Assembly: GCA_049976205.1 (NCBI GenBank)
Contig: JBMFIR010000002.1
Coordinates: forward strand, 44,734-108,733
Direction: 5' to 3'
DNA: 64,000 nucleotides
Origin: WYEN01 sp049976205
GTDB lineage: Archaea; Thermoproteota; Thermoprotei_A; Sulfolobales; AG1
Positions 26,945-35,817 of the stretch are shown piece by piece. The position numbers and the translations under genes were made by a program. The notes under the pieces were generated by a model, which did not search any database, was not told the origin of the DNA, and saw only the letters and a program-made list of their open reading frames with translations. Position 1 is the stretch's first letter; the number at the start of each line of letters is the position of its first letter.

Positions 26945-27913
26945 TTAACGAAAAATTGTTTCACCACTTAATTTAACGAGATTTCTTATGGAGATCATAA
27001 ATGCTATCAAATCCGCGATAGATCCAGGGTTTATGTTAAGACTTCTATAGAGACTATCGAAGAGATTAATGCATTTATCACGTATTTCCCCTGAAATACT
27101 CCTGATCTCTTGGCAAAACTTCAGGGAATTCCTGAAGAATAGTGCTTTAACAAGACTATTTGATCTAACTATGTGTGTATCTATGTATGTGGATGCTATA
27201 TCAAGAAAAACTTCTTGAGTAACTTTATATAGCTCGGAGTCGCCGCTGGCAATAATTTTCTCGAAGTATCTTCGAGTCACCTCGTAACCGCTATATAGTT
27301 CACGTAAAATTATGTCGGTATATCTACCATAGTATAGTAGATCCCATAGACTTCTAACAGAATTTTCTTCTTTGTAGAGATCCGGTGTTGGCCCCTCATG
27401 TATATATATTTTTGAACCATAGATCCTTTTTAGTATACTAAATATCTCACTAACATGAATTTTTTTCCCACATTTTACTAAGTGATCTGTTGCTCTTTTT
27501 AAGAGATCTTCATAATTTTTAAATACTGAAGTATCAATGTTATTGTAATAAACATTTTCTTTTAAGAACCTTGGTATAACCGCCACTACTGGTGCTAGGA
27601 GTATTACGAAGCCTAAGTGCAAGTTACCCATTCCATGAATCTCTTCACCTCTTAAGTACAATTCTCTCACTATATATCCTAGATCATAACATTCATTATC
27701 TGCAAGATCTATTTTTAGTAAAAGATCTTCTATAGCATGAGAAATCATTATTGATGCTATTATAAATCCGTGGTGATACAGGCCTTTAGCGGATCTGATA
27801 GGACTAGAAGTACCTGGTTTATGCACTGATGCCTCAATAGCTAATCCTGATGCTAGTGCAACAGAGATCTTCTCAAAAATCTTTTTCTTCTGATATTCTC
27901 GTGAACTCTCCAT
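26945..27913 (-). CDS. CitG/MdcB-family protein (triphosphoribosyl-dephospho-CoA synthase homologue)
   Basis: 322 aa, all-helical. The family's motifs are seen: GLAIEASVHKPGTSSPIRSA near the N-terminus and GNLHLGFVILLAPVVAVIP in the middle. In bacteria this enzyme makes the prosthetic group of citrate or malonate decarboxylating lyases. No such lyase is present here, and archaeal members (COG1767) probably have another pentose- or nucleotide-linked substrate. It starts next to the sRNA promoter, divergent from it. Confidence 0.8.
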   Translation of the reverse strand: MESSREYQKKKIFEKISVALASGLAIEASVHKPGTSSPIRSAKGLYHHGFIIASIMISHAIEDLLLKIDLADNECYDLGYIVRELYLRGEEIHGMGNLHLGFVILLAPVVAVIPRFLKENVYYNNIDTSVFKNYEDLLKRATDHLVKCGKKIHVSEIFSILKRIYGSKIYIHEGPTPDLYKEENSVRSLWDLLYYGRYTDIILRELYSGYEVTRRYFEKIIASGDSELYKVTQEVFLDIASTYIDTHIVRSNSLVKALFFRNSLKFCQEIRSISGEIRDKCINLFDSLYRSLNINPGSIADLIAFMISIRNLVKLSGETIFR

Positions 27914-27952
27914 GAAATCATCATTAAATAGTTTTTAGAGAAATGATTTATT

Positions 27953-28006
27953 TGATGATGAGTGGGTTATGAACGGATGCTATGAAGATATGGGCGAGGT
28001 CTGACG
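27953..28006 (+). ncRNA. C/D box guide sRNA (candidate)
   Basis: In an otherwise empty gap there is a complete archaeal C/D layout: C box ATGATGA (27955-27961), 12-nt guide (27962-27973), D'-like CGGA (27974-27977), 4-nt spacer, C' ATGAAGA (27982-27988), 12-nt guide (27989-28000), D box CTGA (28001-28004). Both guides have the standard 12-nt length. A CATTAAATAG box at about 27921-27931 is well placed for a start near 27953. The first guide holds GGGTTATGA, complementary to the loop and stem of elongator tRNA-Met. By the D+5 rule it would hit U36 rather than C34, so I do not assign targets. Confidence 0.75.
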
Positions 28007-28163
28007 GTGCCTACCGTTATAACGCTAATGATTTCTATAAATCTTATCTAGTAGATATTCTTTGCTTCATAAAACTCTAAACCTATTTCTTACTTAGATT
28101 ATGTATTTATGGGATATCTTGGTCTTATGTAAGAATTAGCTATTAACCTACTCACAGTTTATT

Positions 28164-28877
28164 TTAAATAGGTATTTGAACCATTACATGTATCTTCTCT
28201 AAACCTATTCTCTTGGCAACATTTATCCACTCATTACCTATTGAGACTACCGAGAACACGCCTACAGGAATTGCTCTAGCCTCTCTTATTATTCTTACTA
28301 AAGAAGCAAGTGTTCTCCCACTCCTTAATAAATCATCTGCTATCAATACTCTCATGTTCTTCCTTAAGAGAGATTTTGGGACGTAGATAGATGTTAGCAC
28401 AGGAGGGTCTCTCGATAAATAAGTATCTTCATAGAACTCATCATAGCCCAACTCTTTTCTCTTTTTGGCTATTATTAAGTCAATATCTAGGAGTAAAGCT
28501 ATTGATAAGGCTACTGGTACACCGTCTACCTCAACCGTTATTACTGCGTCTATGTCAGTATCTCTAAAATAATAGTAGGCTTCATAAGCAATTAACTTAG
28601 CTATATCTTTATTATATACTAGATCATATATATTTACTATGTCTTTACCAATGATCCTCACATGATCAGAGACTATTTTTCTAAGAACTCCTCTCGTAAT
28701 TAAGGATGATATAATGTACTCAGCTCTCTCTCTATTAGGCTTCATATTATTAGAGATATACCTCCATAGAATCGGGGGAGACAATCCTAAGTAGTTTTGT
28801 AGCTCTCTATATTTCAAATATTTCTTAACTGTTACAAGAAGTTCTCTAGAGATCTCTCTTACGTCAACTTTACTCAT
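28164..28877 (-). CDS. PRTase-domain transcriptional regulator, GfcR-like
   Basis: 237 aa. N-terminal helix-turn-helix-like part (LQNYLGLSPPILWRYISNN) and C-terminal type I phosphoribosyltransferase fold with the PRPP loop VLIADDLLRSGRTLASLVRI and an upstream YYYFRDTDIDAVITVEVDG. This matches the PyrE-like regulators of archaea (GfcR group), where a PRTase domain senses nucleotides or sugar phosphates and the HTH binds DNA. It overlaps the CBS gene by 4 nt (ATGA). It could still be an enzyme; the HTH favours a regulator. Confidence 0.8.
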   Translation of the reverse strand: MSKVDVREISRELLVTVKKYLKYRELQNYLGLSPPILWRYISNNMKPNRERAEYIISSLITRGVLRKIVSDHVRIIGKDIVNIYDLVYNKDIAKLIAYEAYYYFRDTDIDAVITVEVDGVPVALSIALLLDIDLIIAKKRKELGYDEFYEDTYLSRDPPVLTSIYVPKSLLRKNMRVLIADDLLRSGRTLASLVRIIREARAIPVGVFSVVSIGNEWINVAKRIGLEKIHVMVQIPI

Positions 28878-29332
28878 TTCTTGATCCTCTTTCTGAGCCT
28901 AGCTTCTTTACGCTCTCTCATTGATGAAGTGTAGATCTCGAGTATTTCAAAGATCTCAGGACCCATAGCGATTATATCGTACTCTGCTACTATACCCACT
29001 AGTTTTTTCTCGGCATTTACAACGGGGATATGTCTTACTCCGTGCTTCATCATTAATTCAACGATTGTGGACACGGGTGTGCTCTCCTCTACATATACAA
29101 CTGGTTTGCTCATGATCTCGCTAGCTGTAACTATTCTAGGATCTTTTTCTTCCGCGACTACTTTTGATATGATATCATAGCTAGTTACTATCCCAATAAT
29201 ATCTCCTCTGCTATTAACAACCACGACAGAACCTATTCTATACTCTGACATGATACGAGCTATTTCTGATGCTGTTGTGTCGGGATCTACTGTCACAGGA
29301 TTTGGTGTCATTATATCGCTTGCTGTAATCAT
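28874..29332 (-). CDS. CBS-domain pair protein
   Basis: 152 aa made of two CBS motifs, ITASDIMTPNPVTVDPDTT and VTASEIMSKPVVYVEESTP, each ending in a GIVxxYDII strand. Such pairs bind adenine nucleotides and act as energy sensors. A short basic tail ends the protein (RKEARLRKRIKK). It is co-transcribed with the PRTase regulator, so the two may form one nucleotide-sensing unit. Confidence 0.92.
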   Translation of the reverse strand: MITASDIMTPNPVTVDPDTTASEIARIMSEYRIGSVVVVNSRGDIIGIVTSYDIISKVVAEEKDPRIVTASEIMSKPVVYVEESTPVSTIVELMMKHGVRHIPVVNAEKKLVGIVAEYDIIAMGPEIFEILEIYTSSMRERKEARLRKRIKK

Positions 29333-29469
29333 CTAAATCTACAACCCATTATCAGTTAGATAATACAGAAATAAAACTCTTTTTATAATTTCTAAATCCT
29401 TAATTAAGATCTCTGTTCTACGTTCTCTAGTTATTAACTTCAGAAGTAATAATTTAGTAGGGTCAAGTT

Positions 29470-30363
29470 TTGGTTTCTAGTCTCGAGGAGGTTATTCATA
29501 AGACAGTTGTTAAACTACTTGAATTAGCCGCTACTGATCTTCCTGAAGATGTTGAGAGAGCTCTCAAAGAAGTTTATGAGAAGGAAACTAATCCTATGGC
29601 CAAGTCTATGCTTAAATCCATCATAGACAATGTCTTAGTAGCTAGGAAATGGAAATATGCTATATGTCAAGATACGGGTACAGTTATATTCTATGTTAGG
29701 ACAGATCCTAAGATCCCGGTGATAGGTGCTCTACCCGGTATATTAAGGAGAGCTACTGCTGAGGCCACTAAACAAATTCCTCTCAGACCAAATGCTGTGG
29801 ATCCTTTCACAGAGAAGAATTCCGGCGACAATACAGGTAGATATATTCCATGGATAGAGTGGGATATAGTTGATGGCTTAGGCTACATCGAGATCACGGC
29901 CTTGTTAAAAGGAGGCGGTTCCGAGGCTCCTTCAATAGCTAAGACCCTGACACCTGCAGAGGGTTTAAAGGGGCTGGTTAGAGTAGTTCTAGAAACAATT
30001 TTTGAAGGCGGGGCTAAGCCTTGTCCACCGGTAGTTGTTGGTGTAGGGATAGGTCCCACGGCTGATATAGCTATTAACTTAGCTAAGAAAGCTGCTCTAT
30101 TAAGACCTCTAGGTGTTAGGAGCGATGATCCTAACGCAGCAAAGTTGGAAAGAATTCTTCTGGATGCTATAAATAAGATGGATCTAGGTACACACGGCGT
30201 AGGTGGCATAACTACAGCATTAGATGTTCACGTAGAATACGCCTATAGACATCCTGCTGCTTTTAGCGTTGGAGTAATTGTTAGTTGCTGGGCTCTTAGA
30301 AGAGCTAGTGCAAGGATTTATCAAGATGGTAAAGTGGAGTATCTCTCCCATAAAATATTGTAG
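29470..30363 (+). CDS. Fumarate hydratase class I, alpha subunit
   Basis: Iron-sulfur hydratase interconverting fumarate and malate; 297 aa. It has the cluster Cys of KYAICQDTGTVIFYVR and a second in GGAKPCPPVVVGVGIG, plus GTHGVGGITTALDVHVEYAY. The TTG start follows an AGGGTCAAG site. A TATA element (CTTTTTATAATT) lies about 80 nt upstream. The beta subunit follows directly. Tartrate dehydratase is a close relative and cannot be excluded. Confidence 0.93.
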   Translation: MVSSLEEVIHKTVVKLLELAATDLPEDVERALKEVYEKETNPMAKSMLKSIIDNVLVARKWKYAICQDTGTVIFYVRTDPKIPVIGALPGILRRATAEATKQIPLRPNAVDPFTEKNSGDNTGRYIPWIEWDIVDGLGYIEITALLKGGGSEAPSIAKTLTPAEGLKGLVRVVLETIFEGGAKPCPPVVVGVGIGPTADIAINLAKKAALLRPLGVRSDDPNAAKLERILLDAINKMDLGTHGVGGITTALDVHVEYAYRHPAAFSVGVIVSCWALRRASARIYQDGKVEYLSHKIL

Positions 30364-30375
30364 GAGGTGATTCAT

Positions 30376-30990
30376 GTGGCAGAATATAAATTAAGAACTC
30401 CTCTAAGTGAATATGACGTGAGAAAACTAGAGATAGGAGACATAGTTTATCTCTCAGGAATAATTATCTCAGCTAGAGATGCAGCTCATAAGAGATCTCT
30501 GGAGCTGCTTCAAAAAGGGGAGAAATTACCCATAGATCTCAGAGGATTAGCCGTTTATCACGTTGGGCCTGTTGTTAGAAAAACAGAGAGTGGCTGGGAA
30601 GTCATCTCAGCAGGCCCCACGACAAGTACTCGAATGGAGCTTTATGAAGCCGAATTCATTGAAAAAACAGGTGTGAGAATGATCATCGGCAAGGGTGGTA
30701 TGGGCCCTAAAACCACAGAGGCGTGCAAGAGGTTTGGAGCTGTATATACAATTTATCCAGGAGGTGTGGCAGCCTTGGCAGCTAAAGCTATAAAGAGAGT
30801 GATTGATGTATACTGGCTCGATCTAGGTATACCAGAGGCTATGTGGGTTATGGAGGTGGAGAATTTTGGTCCGCTGACTGTAATAATAGACTCTAAAGGA
30901 AACAACTTCTATGAAAAAAGATATAGAGAGATCCGAGAAAAATTAGATAAGGAGATTTATCCAGAGATCTTTTCAGTATTAAAAGAATGA
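30376..30990 (+). CDS. Fumarate hydratase class I, beta subunit
   Basis: C-terminal half of class I fumarase as a separate chain. A perfect AGGAGGTGA Shine-Dalgarno at 30362-30370 points to the GTG at 30376 (VAEYKLRTPL, 204 aa), not the earlier in-frame GTG within the site. GPTTSTRMELYEAEFIEKTG, IGKGGMGPKTTEACKRFGAV and YPGGVAALAAKAI are typical. Forms a heterotetramer with the alpha subunit. Confidence 0.94.
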   Translation: MAEYKLRTPLSEYDVRKLEIGDIVYLSGIIISARDAAHKRSLELLQKGEKLPIDLRGLAVYHVGPVVRKTESGWEVISAGPTTSTRMELYEAEFIEKTGVRMIIGKGGMGPKTTEACKRFGAVYTIYPGGVAALAAKAIKRVIDVYWLDLGIPEAMWVMEVENFGPLTVIIDSKGNNFYEKRYREIREKLDKEIYPEIFSVLKE

Positions 30991-31104
30991 GGATATCATA
31001 GACATTCACGAGTTAAAACAGTTAGTCTAGTAAGAAAATTGAGGCTAGTTCTGATTTTAAAATTAGAAAGTTTTTGAAATAATAATCTTAACGGGGGATA
31101 AATA

Positions 31105-32355
31105 ATGATCAATTTAGTTAAAAAAGCTCTGTCAATGAAAGATGTGAACAATGAAATAAATGCTATAGTCTCATGGAATGATAAAGTTGAAGATGAGGTT
31201 GAGAATATTCTAAAACAAGACTTAGAACCATATCCAATAGCTATTAAAGACATAATTGATGTAAAAGGATTAAGAGTATCTATGGGATCAAGAGTTTTTG
31301 TTAATAGGGTCTCAGAAAGAGACTCTGAAGTCGTTAAAAGGATCAGAGCTTCAGGTGGTGTAATTATAGGGATGGCGAATACACACGAATTTGCTTCGGG
31401 GGTAACTACTACCTCAAGTGTTTACGGACCAACTAGAAATCCGAGAGATCTGAGTAGAATAGCTGGTGGAAGCTCGGGAGGCTCTGCGGCAGCTGTTGCC
31501 GCGGGTATAGTGCCTGTTGCCTTGGGCACAGATACTGCTGGTTCTGTTAGAATACCTGCTTCATTAACTGGTATCTATGGTTTCAAGCCTACGTATGGAA
31601 CAATTGATACAGAAGGTGTGTTTCCTTTAGCGCCTTCTCTGGATACTATAGGGATTTTAGCAAAGTCTATTAATTGGGTAAGGAGGATCTTTACTATTAT
31701 AGCTAATAAAGATACTATGTATTATATGGAGAAAATTTTAAGAAAAGGAGACAATACTGTTAGAGACATTAGAAGGATCAGGATCGGGGTTCCTAAATGG
31801 TTTAGAGCCTCGGAGGAAGTCTATGATAAGTTTATGAATAAGCTATCTTCGTTGGATCATGTTATAATTGAAATGGAGAATTTCGAAAAGGAATTAACAA
31901 AGTACTTTCCAGTGATCAGATTAGCTGAGGCTTCAAATATACACCTAAGATATAAAGAGAAGTGGGATCTTTATTTCCCAGACGTTAGAGAGCTTGTTAA
32001 GAGAGGTCTAGAGATCCCGGCATATGAATACTTTGAGGCTTTGAGGGTCAGAGAGGAACTCTATCGAGAGTTTCGCAGAGTAATGAAGGTTCATAATTTG
32101 ATTCTTCTAGCTATGCCAACAACACCTATACCGGCCCCGTCCTTAGAAGATACTATAGGAAAAGAATTAAATATGAGAGAGATCTTATCAACTGTAAATG
32201 TAACTATTGCTTCCTTCCTAGGTCTTCCGGCGATTTCTGTGCCCTCACTTGAAATAAATAATCTACCTGTAGGGATTCAATTAATTGCAGATCGCTTCTA
32301 TGATCTCTTACTACTTGATATAACTCAAAGATTAAAAGATGATCGATTAATATAG
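31105..32355 (+). CDS. Amidase (amidase signature family)
   Basis: 416 aa with the Ser-cisSer-Lys triad: Lys in PYPIAIKDIIDVKGL, cis-Ser and following loop in IAGGSSGGSAAAVAAG, and the nucleophile in GTDTAGSVRIPASLTG. GGGGGAT lies 5 nt before the ATG. It is shorter than GatA (about 475 aa) and no gatC or gatB is next to it, so I call it a general amidase; a tRNA amidotransferase subunit remains possible. Confidence 0.85.
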   Translation: MINLVKKALSMKDVNNEINAIVSWNDKVEDEVENILKQDLEPYPIAIKDIIDVKGLRVSMGSRVFVNRVSERDSEVVKRIRASGGVIIGMANTHEFASGVTTTSSVYGPTRNPRDLSRIAGGSSGGSAAAVAAGIVPVALGTDTAGSVRIPASLTGIYGFKPTYGTIDTEGVFPLAPSLDTIGILAKSINWVRRIFTIIANKDTMYYMEKILRKGDNTVRDIRRIRIGVPKWFRASEEVYDKFMNKLSSLDHVIIEMENFEKELTKYFPVIRLAEASNIHLRYKEKWDLYFPDVRELVKRGLEIPAYEYFEALRVREELYREFRRVMKVHNLILLAMPTTPIPAPSLEDTIGKELNMREILSTVNVTIASFLGLPAISVPSLEINNLPVGIQLIADRFYDLLLLDITQRLKDDRLI

Positions 32356-32436
32356 ATTTCGATTTACCTCTCAAACCAATATAGATATATTGTTTATAAG
32401 TTTTCTAAGATAAATGAGGGATAGAGCATCTGCGAA

Positions 32437-32532
32437 ATGTGTAGAGAAATGAATCTTATAAGTAATGAATTACACGGCAAAAATATTTGGGAATGGATGC
32501 TGGTAGAGATAGAGAAATTATGTAGAGGTTAA
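32437..32532 (+). CDS. Possible 31-codon ORF (weak)
   Basis: ATG to TAA frame in the gap before the coiled-coil gene. Its stop overlaps the GAGGT site of that gene, which would fit translational coupling. The predicted peptide is MCREMNLISNELHGKNIWEW followed by MLVEIEKLCRG. It has no Shine-Dalgarno of its own and may be chance. Confidence 0.2.
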   Translation: MCREMNLISNELHGKNIWEWMLVEIEKLCRG

Positions 32533-32536
32533 GTGT

Positions 32537-33418
32537 ATGAGTGAAAATCTTGAAGAGATTCTGTATCAAGAAAGATCTGAACTTAATAATAAATTAAAAA
32601 AATTATTAGAAGATCGTGAGAGAAAAATAGATGAACTCAAGAAATATAAAGAGAAGAGAATAGAATACGTGGAAGAGATCAGGAGATTAAAAGATGAACT
32701 TAAGAGATTAAGAGATGTGAAGAATGAGTTTAGAAATAGAATCAACGAGTTAAAGAAGAGAAGAGACGAGCTTCGTGAAAATATGAAGAATTTATTAAAT
32801 AGATTAATTGAGTTGAGATCCTCTATACCTGAACTCTCAGAGTTAAGTAAGGTTTCTCTAGCATCTATTCGTGAAAGAATTGATAAACTAGAGTGGAAAA
32901 TCATTACTGGGCAAGTAGATCTAGAATACGAGCATATGATTATTAAAGAAATTGCTTCTCTAGAGAATCTTTTAGAGAAAGCCATAAAAGCTAGGAAAAC
33001 ATCATCAGAGCTAAAAGAAATTAGAGCTCAGATACTCAGCTATAAAATGGAGATGAATGATCTCTCTAAGGCTATGGAAGAGATCCATAGGGCTCTTAGA
33101 AATATAAGTGCTAACGAGCAGGAGATTAAGAATAAAATAAACGAGTTATCTAGAAATATTCAAGAGATAGATAATAAGATTTCGGTGCAGAAGCAAGAGT
33201 TAGATAGCATAAGTAAAGAGATTCAGAATATCAGAGAAAGACTTAAGAATGTATCTCAGGAGCTAAGAAGAGTAAGAGAGGAGAAGATGAGATCCAGAGA
33301 AAAAGAAATTCTTGACTCATTAAGAAAAAGAGCTGAGGATAAACTAAAGAAAGGAGAGAAAATAACTTTTGAAGAGTTATATGCTCTATACGGTGAATCA
33401 AGTGACGAAGAGACCTAA
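32537..33418 (+). CDS. Archaeal coiled-coil protein (COG1340-like)
   Basis: 293 aa and nearly all coiled coil, with long heptad runs of Lys/Glu/Arg/Leu (LEDRERKIDELKKYKEKRIE, EIRRLKDELKRLRDVKNEF) and a short C-terminal region (KKGEKITFEELYALYGE). It resembles the uncharacterised archaeal coiled-coil group COG1340. It overlaps the DUF373 gene by 17 nt. No enzymatic motif is visible. Confidence 0.75.
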   Translation: MSENLEEILYQERSELNNKLKKLLEDRERKIDELKKYKEKRIEYVEEIRRLKDELKRLRDVKNEFRNRINELKKRRDELRENMKNLLNRLIELRSSIPELSELSKVSLASIRERIDKLEWKIITGQVDLEYEHMIIKEIASLENLLEKAIKARKTSSELKEIRAQILSYKMEMNDLSKAMEEIHRALRNISANEQEIKNKINELSRNIQEIDNKISVQKQELDSISKEIQNIRERLKNVSQELRRVREEKMRSREKEILDSLRKRAEDKLKKGEKITFEELYALYGESSDEET

Positions 33419-34514
33419 GACACTTCTAGTAGTGATCGATTATGATAATGATATTGGAAGAGAGGGCTTTAAAACTCCTATTAAAGGCTACTATGAGTCT
33501 TTGAAAGTAGCTGAGGAGTTTGGTATCAGAAGACCCCAAGACTCAGATCTAAATGCTTTATTCGCGGCTCTCAAAATATATAGAGAACTCGAGACGAGAG
33601 GAATTGATCCAGAGATCGTTATCATTAGCGGAAGTGAAAGAGGTGGTTTAGAAGCTTTTCAAAATATAAAGATGCAACTTACGCAGATACTATCTACAGA
33701 TAAATATGATTCGGCAATAATAGTGTCTGACGGAGGAGAAGACGAGAAAGTTTATCCACTGATTCAATCTATGATTCCTGTGGAGTATATAGAGCGAGTC
33801 GTTGTTGAGCAGCATAGAGGTATAGAGACAACCTACATAATTCTATGGAGATATTTTAGAAAAGTACTAGAAGAACCTAGATTATCTAAAGTACTTATAG
33901 GGTATCCAGGCATCATTCTCTTAGCCTTCTCGGTACTTGCTTTATTAAATCTCTTGCTTCAGGGCGTGCTGGTCTCCTTACTAATACTTGCTTTACTAAT
34001 GATTTATAGAGGATTTAACCTAGAGGAGTTTATAGTTGTTTCGTGGCGTAAAAAACCTGCTAGAACTATATCTTATCTGAGCGGATTAGCAGTTGGTTTA
34101 ATAGCTATTGCAATAACATATATTCTTGTATCGTCAAAACTCAGCGTAGATGCATCAATGCTCAATATACTTGGTAGCTTATTTATATCTGTTACATGGC
34201 TTTATTCTCTAAGTATCACTCTTCCTTTAATAGGCGAAGCTTTAGATAAGATCTTCAAAAGATCTTTTTCAGCATGGAAGTACATTATGGCGATAATAAC
34301 AGTAATTATAATAACTATATTATTAAGCGATCTAGGCAATATACTACTTGGACTACCGGCTAGGGCTACGGCAGAGGTTCTTATCTCTGTGCTTGTCAAT
34401 AGCAGAATTATTGAAAGAATATTAGTAGCCTTAATCACAATAATTATCGCATCATCAACTCTACAACTTCTTTCAAGAATCTATTATTCTCGTAAGAGAA
34501 GGAAGCTTTCTTAG
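33402..34514 (+). CDS. DUF373 family membrane protein
   Basis: From the GTG at 33402 (GGTGA 5 nt upstream), about 370 aa. N-terminal soluble domain with acidic motifs TLLVVIDYDNDIGREG and IIVSDGGEDEKVYPLIQSM, then about seven membrane helices from residue ~170 (LIGYPGIILLAFSVLALLNL). DUF373/COG2237 is archaeal and of unknown function. The soluble part looks like a nucleotide- or metal-binding Rossmann-like fold. It is coupled to the coiled-coil gene upstream. Confidence 0.82.
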   Translation: MTKRPKTLLVVIDYDNDIGREGFKTPIKGYYESLKVAEEFGIRRPQDSDLNALFAALKIYRELETRGIDPEIVIISGSERGGLEAFQNIKMQLTQILSTDKYDSAIIVSDGGEDEKVYPLIQSMIPVEYIERVVVEQHRGIETTYIILWRYFRKVLEEPRLSKVLIGYPGIILLAFSVLALLNLLLQGVLVSLLILALLMIYRGFNLEEFIVVSWRKKPARTISYLSGLAVGLIAIAITYILVSSKLSVDASMLNILGSLFISVTWLYSLSITLPLIGEALDKIFKRSFSAWKYIMAIITVIIITILLSDLGNILLGLPARATAEVLISVLVNSRIIERILVALITIIIASSTLQLLSRIYYSRKRRKLS

Positions 34515-34535
34515 ATTTATAGATTCTCTCTATAA

Positions 34536-35237
34536 TTAAATAAATACTCTTATAAAGTTGTTTCTAGTGCTATTATTTCTCGTAATCTTATCCGCAGCTT
34601 CGTATAATTCTAATAGATCTTCAGGTGAAAGTTCTACTACTTTACCATTATCGATGTTTAAAGCGTATAGTTTATGTAAATATGCTTTATGTATAGACAC
34701 TATTTCGACGGGAGGATTCTTATAGTATCTATCTATTAGAGTTTTTAACTCTTTTATTATTTCGAGATCTCGCTCAGAAGGTTTCTTAAGTAATATTCTA
34801 GGTATAGGAGGAACGTAATACGTTGGAAACGCTAGTATAAAAACATCAGCTAGTGCACTATATCTAGCTATTTTACTAGCTAATCTCGCCTTAAGATACG
34901 TTAGTGGTTCCTCAGCGTATTCTGCTGGAACGAATCCTGTTTCTATCTCGATGACTACTCTTCCTCCTTTAAAACCAACTACATCAGCCATAAGCACATC
35001 ATCAAGTTTTACCTCTACATCGACGTCACTATAATTTTGTTCAATAAGATACTTAGCTACTGCAAGCTCCATAATTGAGTGATTCAGTGAAACCGCTCTA
35101 ATTTTATTTAACTCGAGTAGTTTATTTGCTAGGTGGAGAAGTCTCTGACGAATCTCTATATCAGATCCTGCGATTCTATTTATATAATTTACTAAGGAAT
35201 TATATATTAATTCTTCGCTATTTATCTTTGCACACAC
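34536..35237 (-). CDS. Hypothetical protein with PD-(D/E)xK-like core
   Basis: 233 aa, family not recognised. The central strand pair ADVVGFKGGRVVIEIETGFV places an Asp and a Glu-x-Glu as in nuclease folds, with an upstream Glu (MELAVAKYLIEQ). The C-terminal half is helical. A nuclease-like role is inference from this pattern only. Start is a GTG. It is convergent with DUF373 and divergent from nothing nearby of known role. Confidence 0.55.
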   Translation of the reverse strand: MCAKINSEELIYNSLVNYINRIAGSDIEIRQRLLHLANKLLELNKIRAVSLNHSIMELAVAKYLIEQNYSDVDVEVKLDDVLMADVVGFKGGRVVIEIETGFVPAEYAEEPLTYLKARLASKIARYSALADVFILAFPTYYVPPIPRILLKKPSERDLEIIKELKTLIDRYYKNPPVEIVSIHKAYLHKLYALNIDNGKVVELSPEDLLELYEAADKITRNNSTRNNFIRVFI

Positions 35238-35301
35238 CCATGATTAATTAATATGTGCTGCGAGAAAATATTTCATAGCGATCATATACATACGTAGAGG
35301 G

Positions 35302-35817
35302 TCAGATCTCTTTCCTCCTTATATAAATTAATTGATTAGTTTCATTTACTATATATCCGCTACCAGATGCGACACCTATAATGAATTCTAGAATAAATCT
35401 TATATAGTTGTTATCGAGAGATTTTATGAAAACTAGATCATCTCCCTTTTTGAAAGATACTCCTAATATCTCACCCATTTTTTCCATTAGTGGATATATA
35501 TCGATCATCATCTCCGACAATACTTTACCAACTCTTTCCCCATGGATTCTTGCTTTCGCTATCTCGTCATCAGAGAATTTTTTATCTACTAATAGATCTA
35601 GCGGAATATATACAAACTTTAGAGAAGACATAATAAGATCATATCTTGCTTCCTCAAGTAATTTAGGGGCAAATATTCCCTCCTCTTCTAATGATACTAC
35701 TACATTAAGGAGTCTTCTCAGATATTCTGATAGAGTCATACCTCTCCTCATTGCTACACTCTTTATTCTCTCAACTAATTCTCGATCCAGACCCAGCGTC
35801 TTTCTAACTCTGGGCAT
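35302..35817 (-). CDS. Ribbon-helix-helix protein with C-terminal sensor-like domain
   Basis: 171 aa. The N-terminus is a basic ribbon-helix-helix unit (RVRKTLGLDRELVERIKSVA, MTLSEYLRRLLNVVV). Residues from about 60 on form a domain of unknown type ending in a beta-rich part (SGYIVNETNQLIYIRR). It overlaps the neighbouring gene 35804 by 14 nt, and the two proteins share the same plan, so they look like diverged paralogues. Confidence 0.65.
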   Translation of the reverse strand: MPRVRKTLGLDRELVERIKSVAMRRGMTLSEYLRRLLNVVVSLEEEGIFAPKLLEEARYDLIMSSLKFVYIPLDLLVDKKFSDDEIAKARIHGERVGKVLSEMMIDIYPLMEKMGEILGVSFKKGDDLVFIKSLDNNYIRFILEFIIGVASGSGYIVNETNQLIYIRRKEI

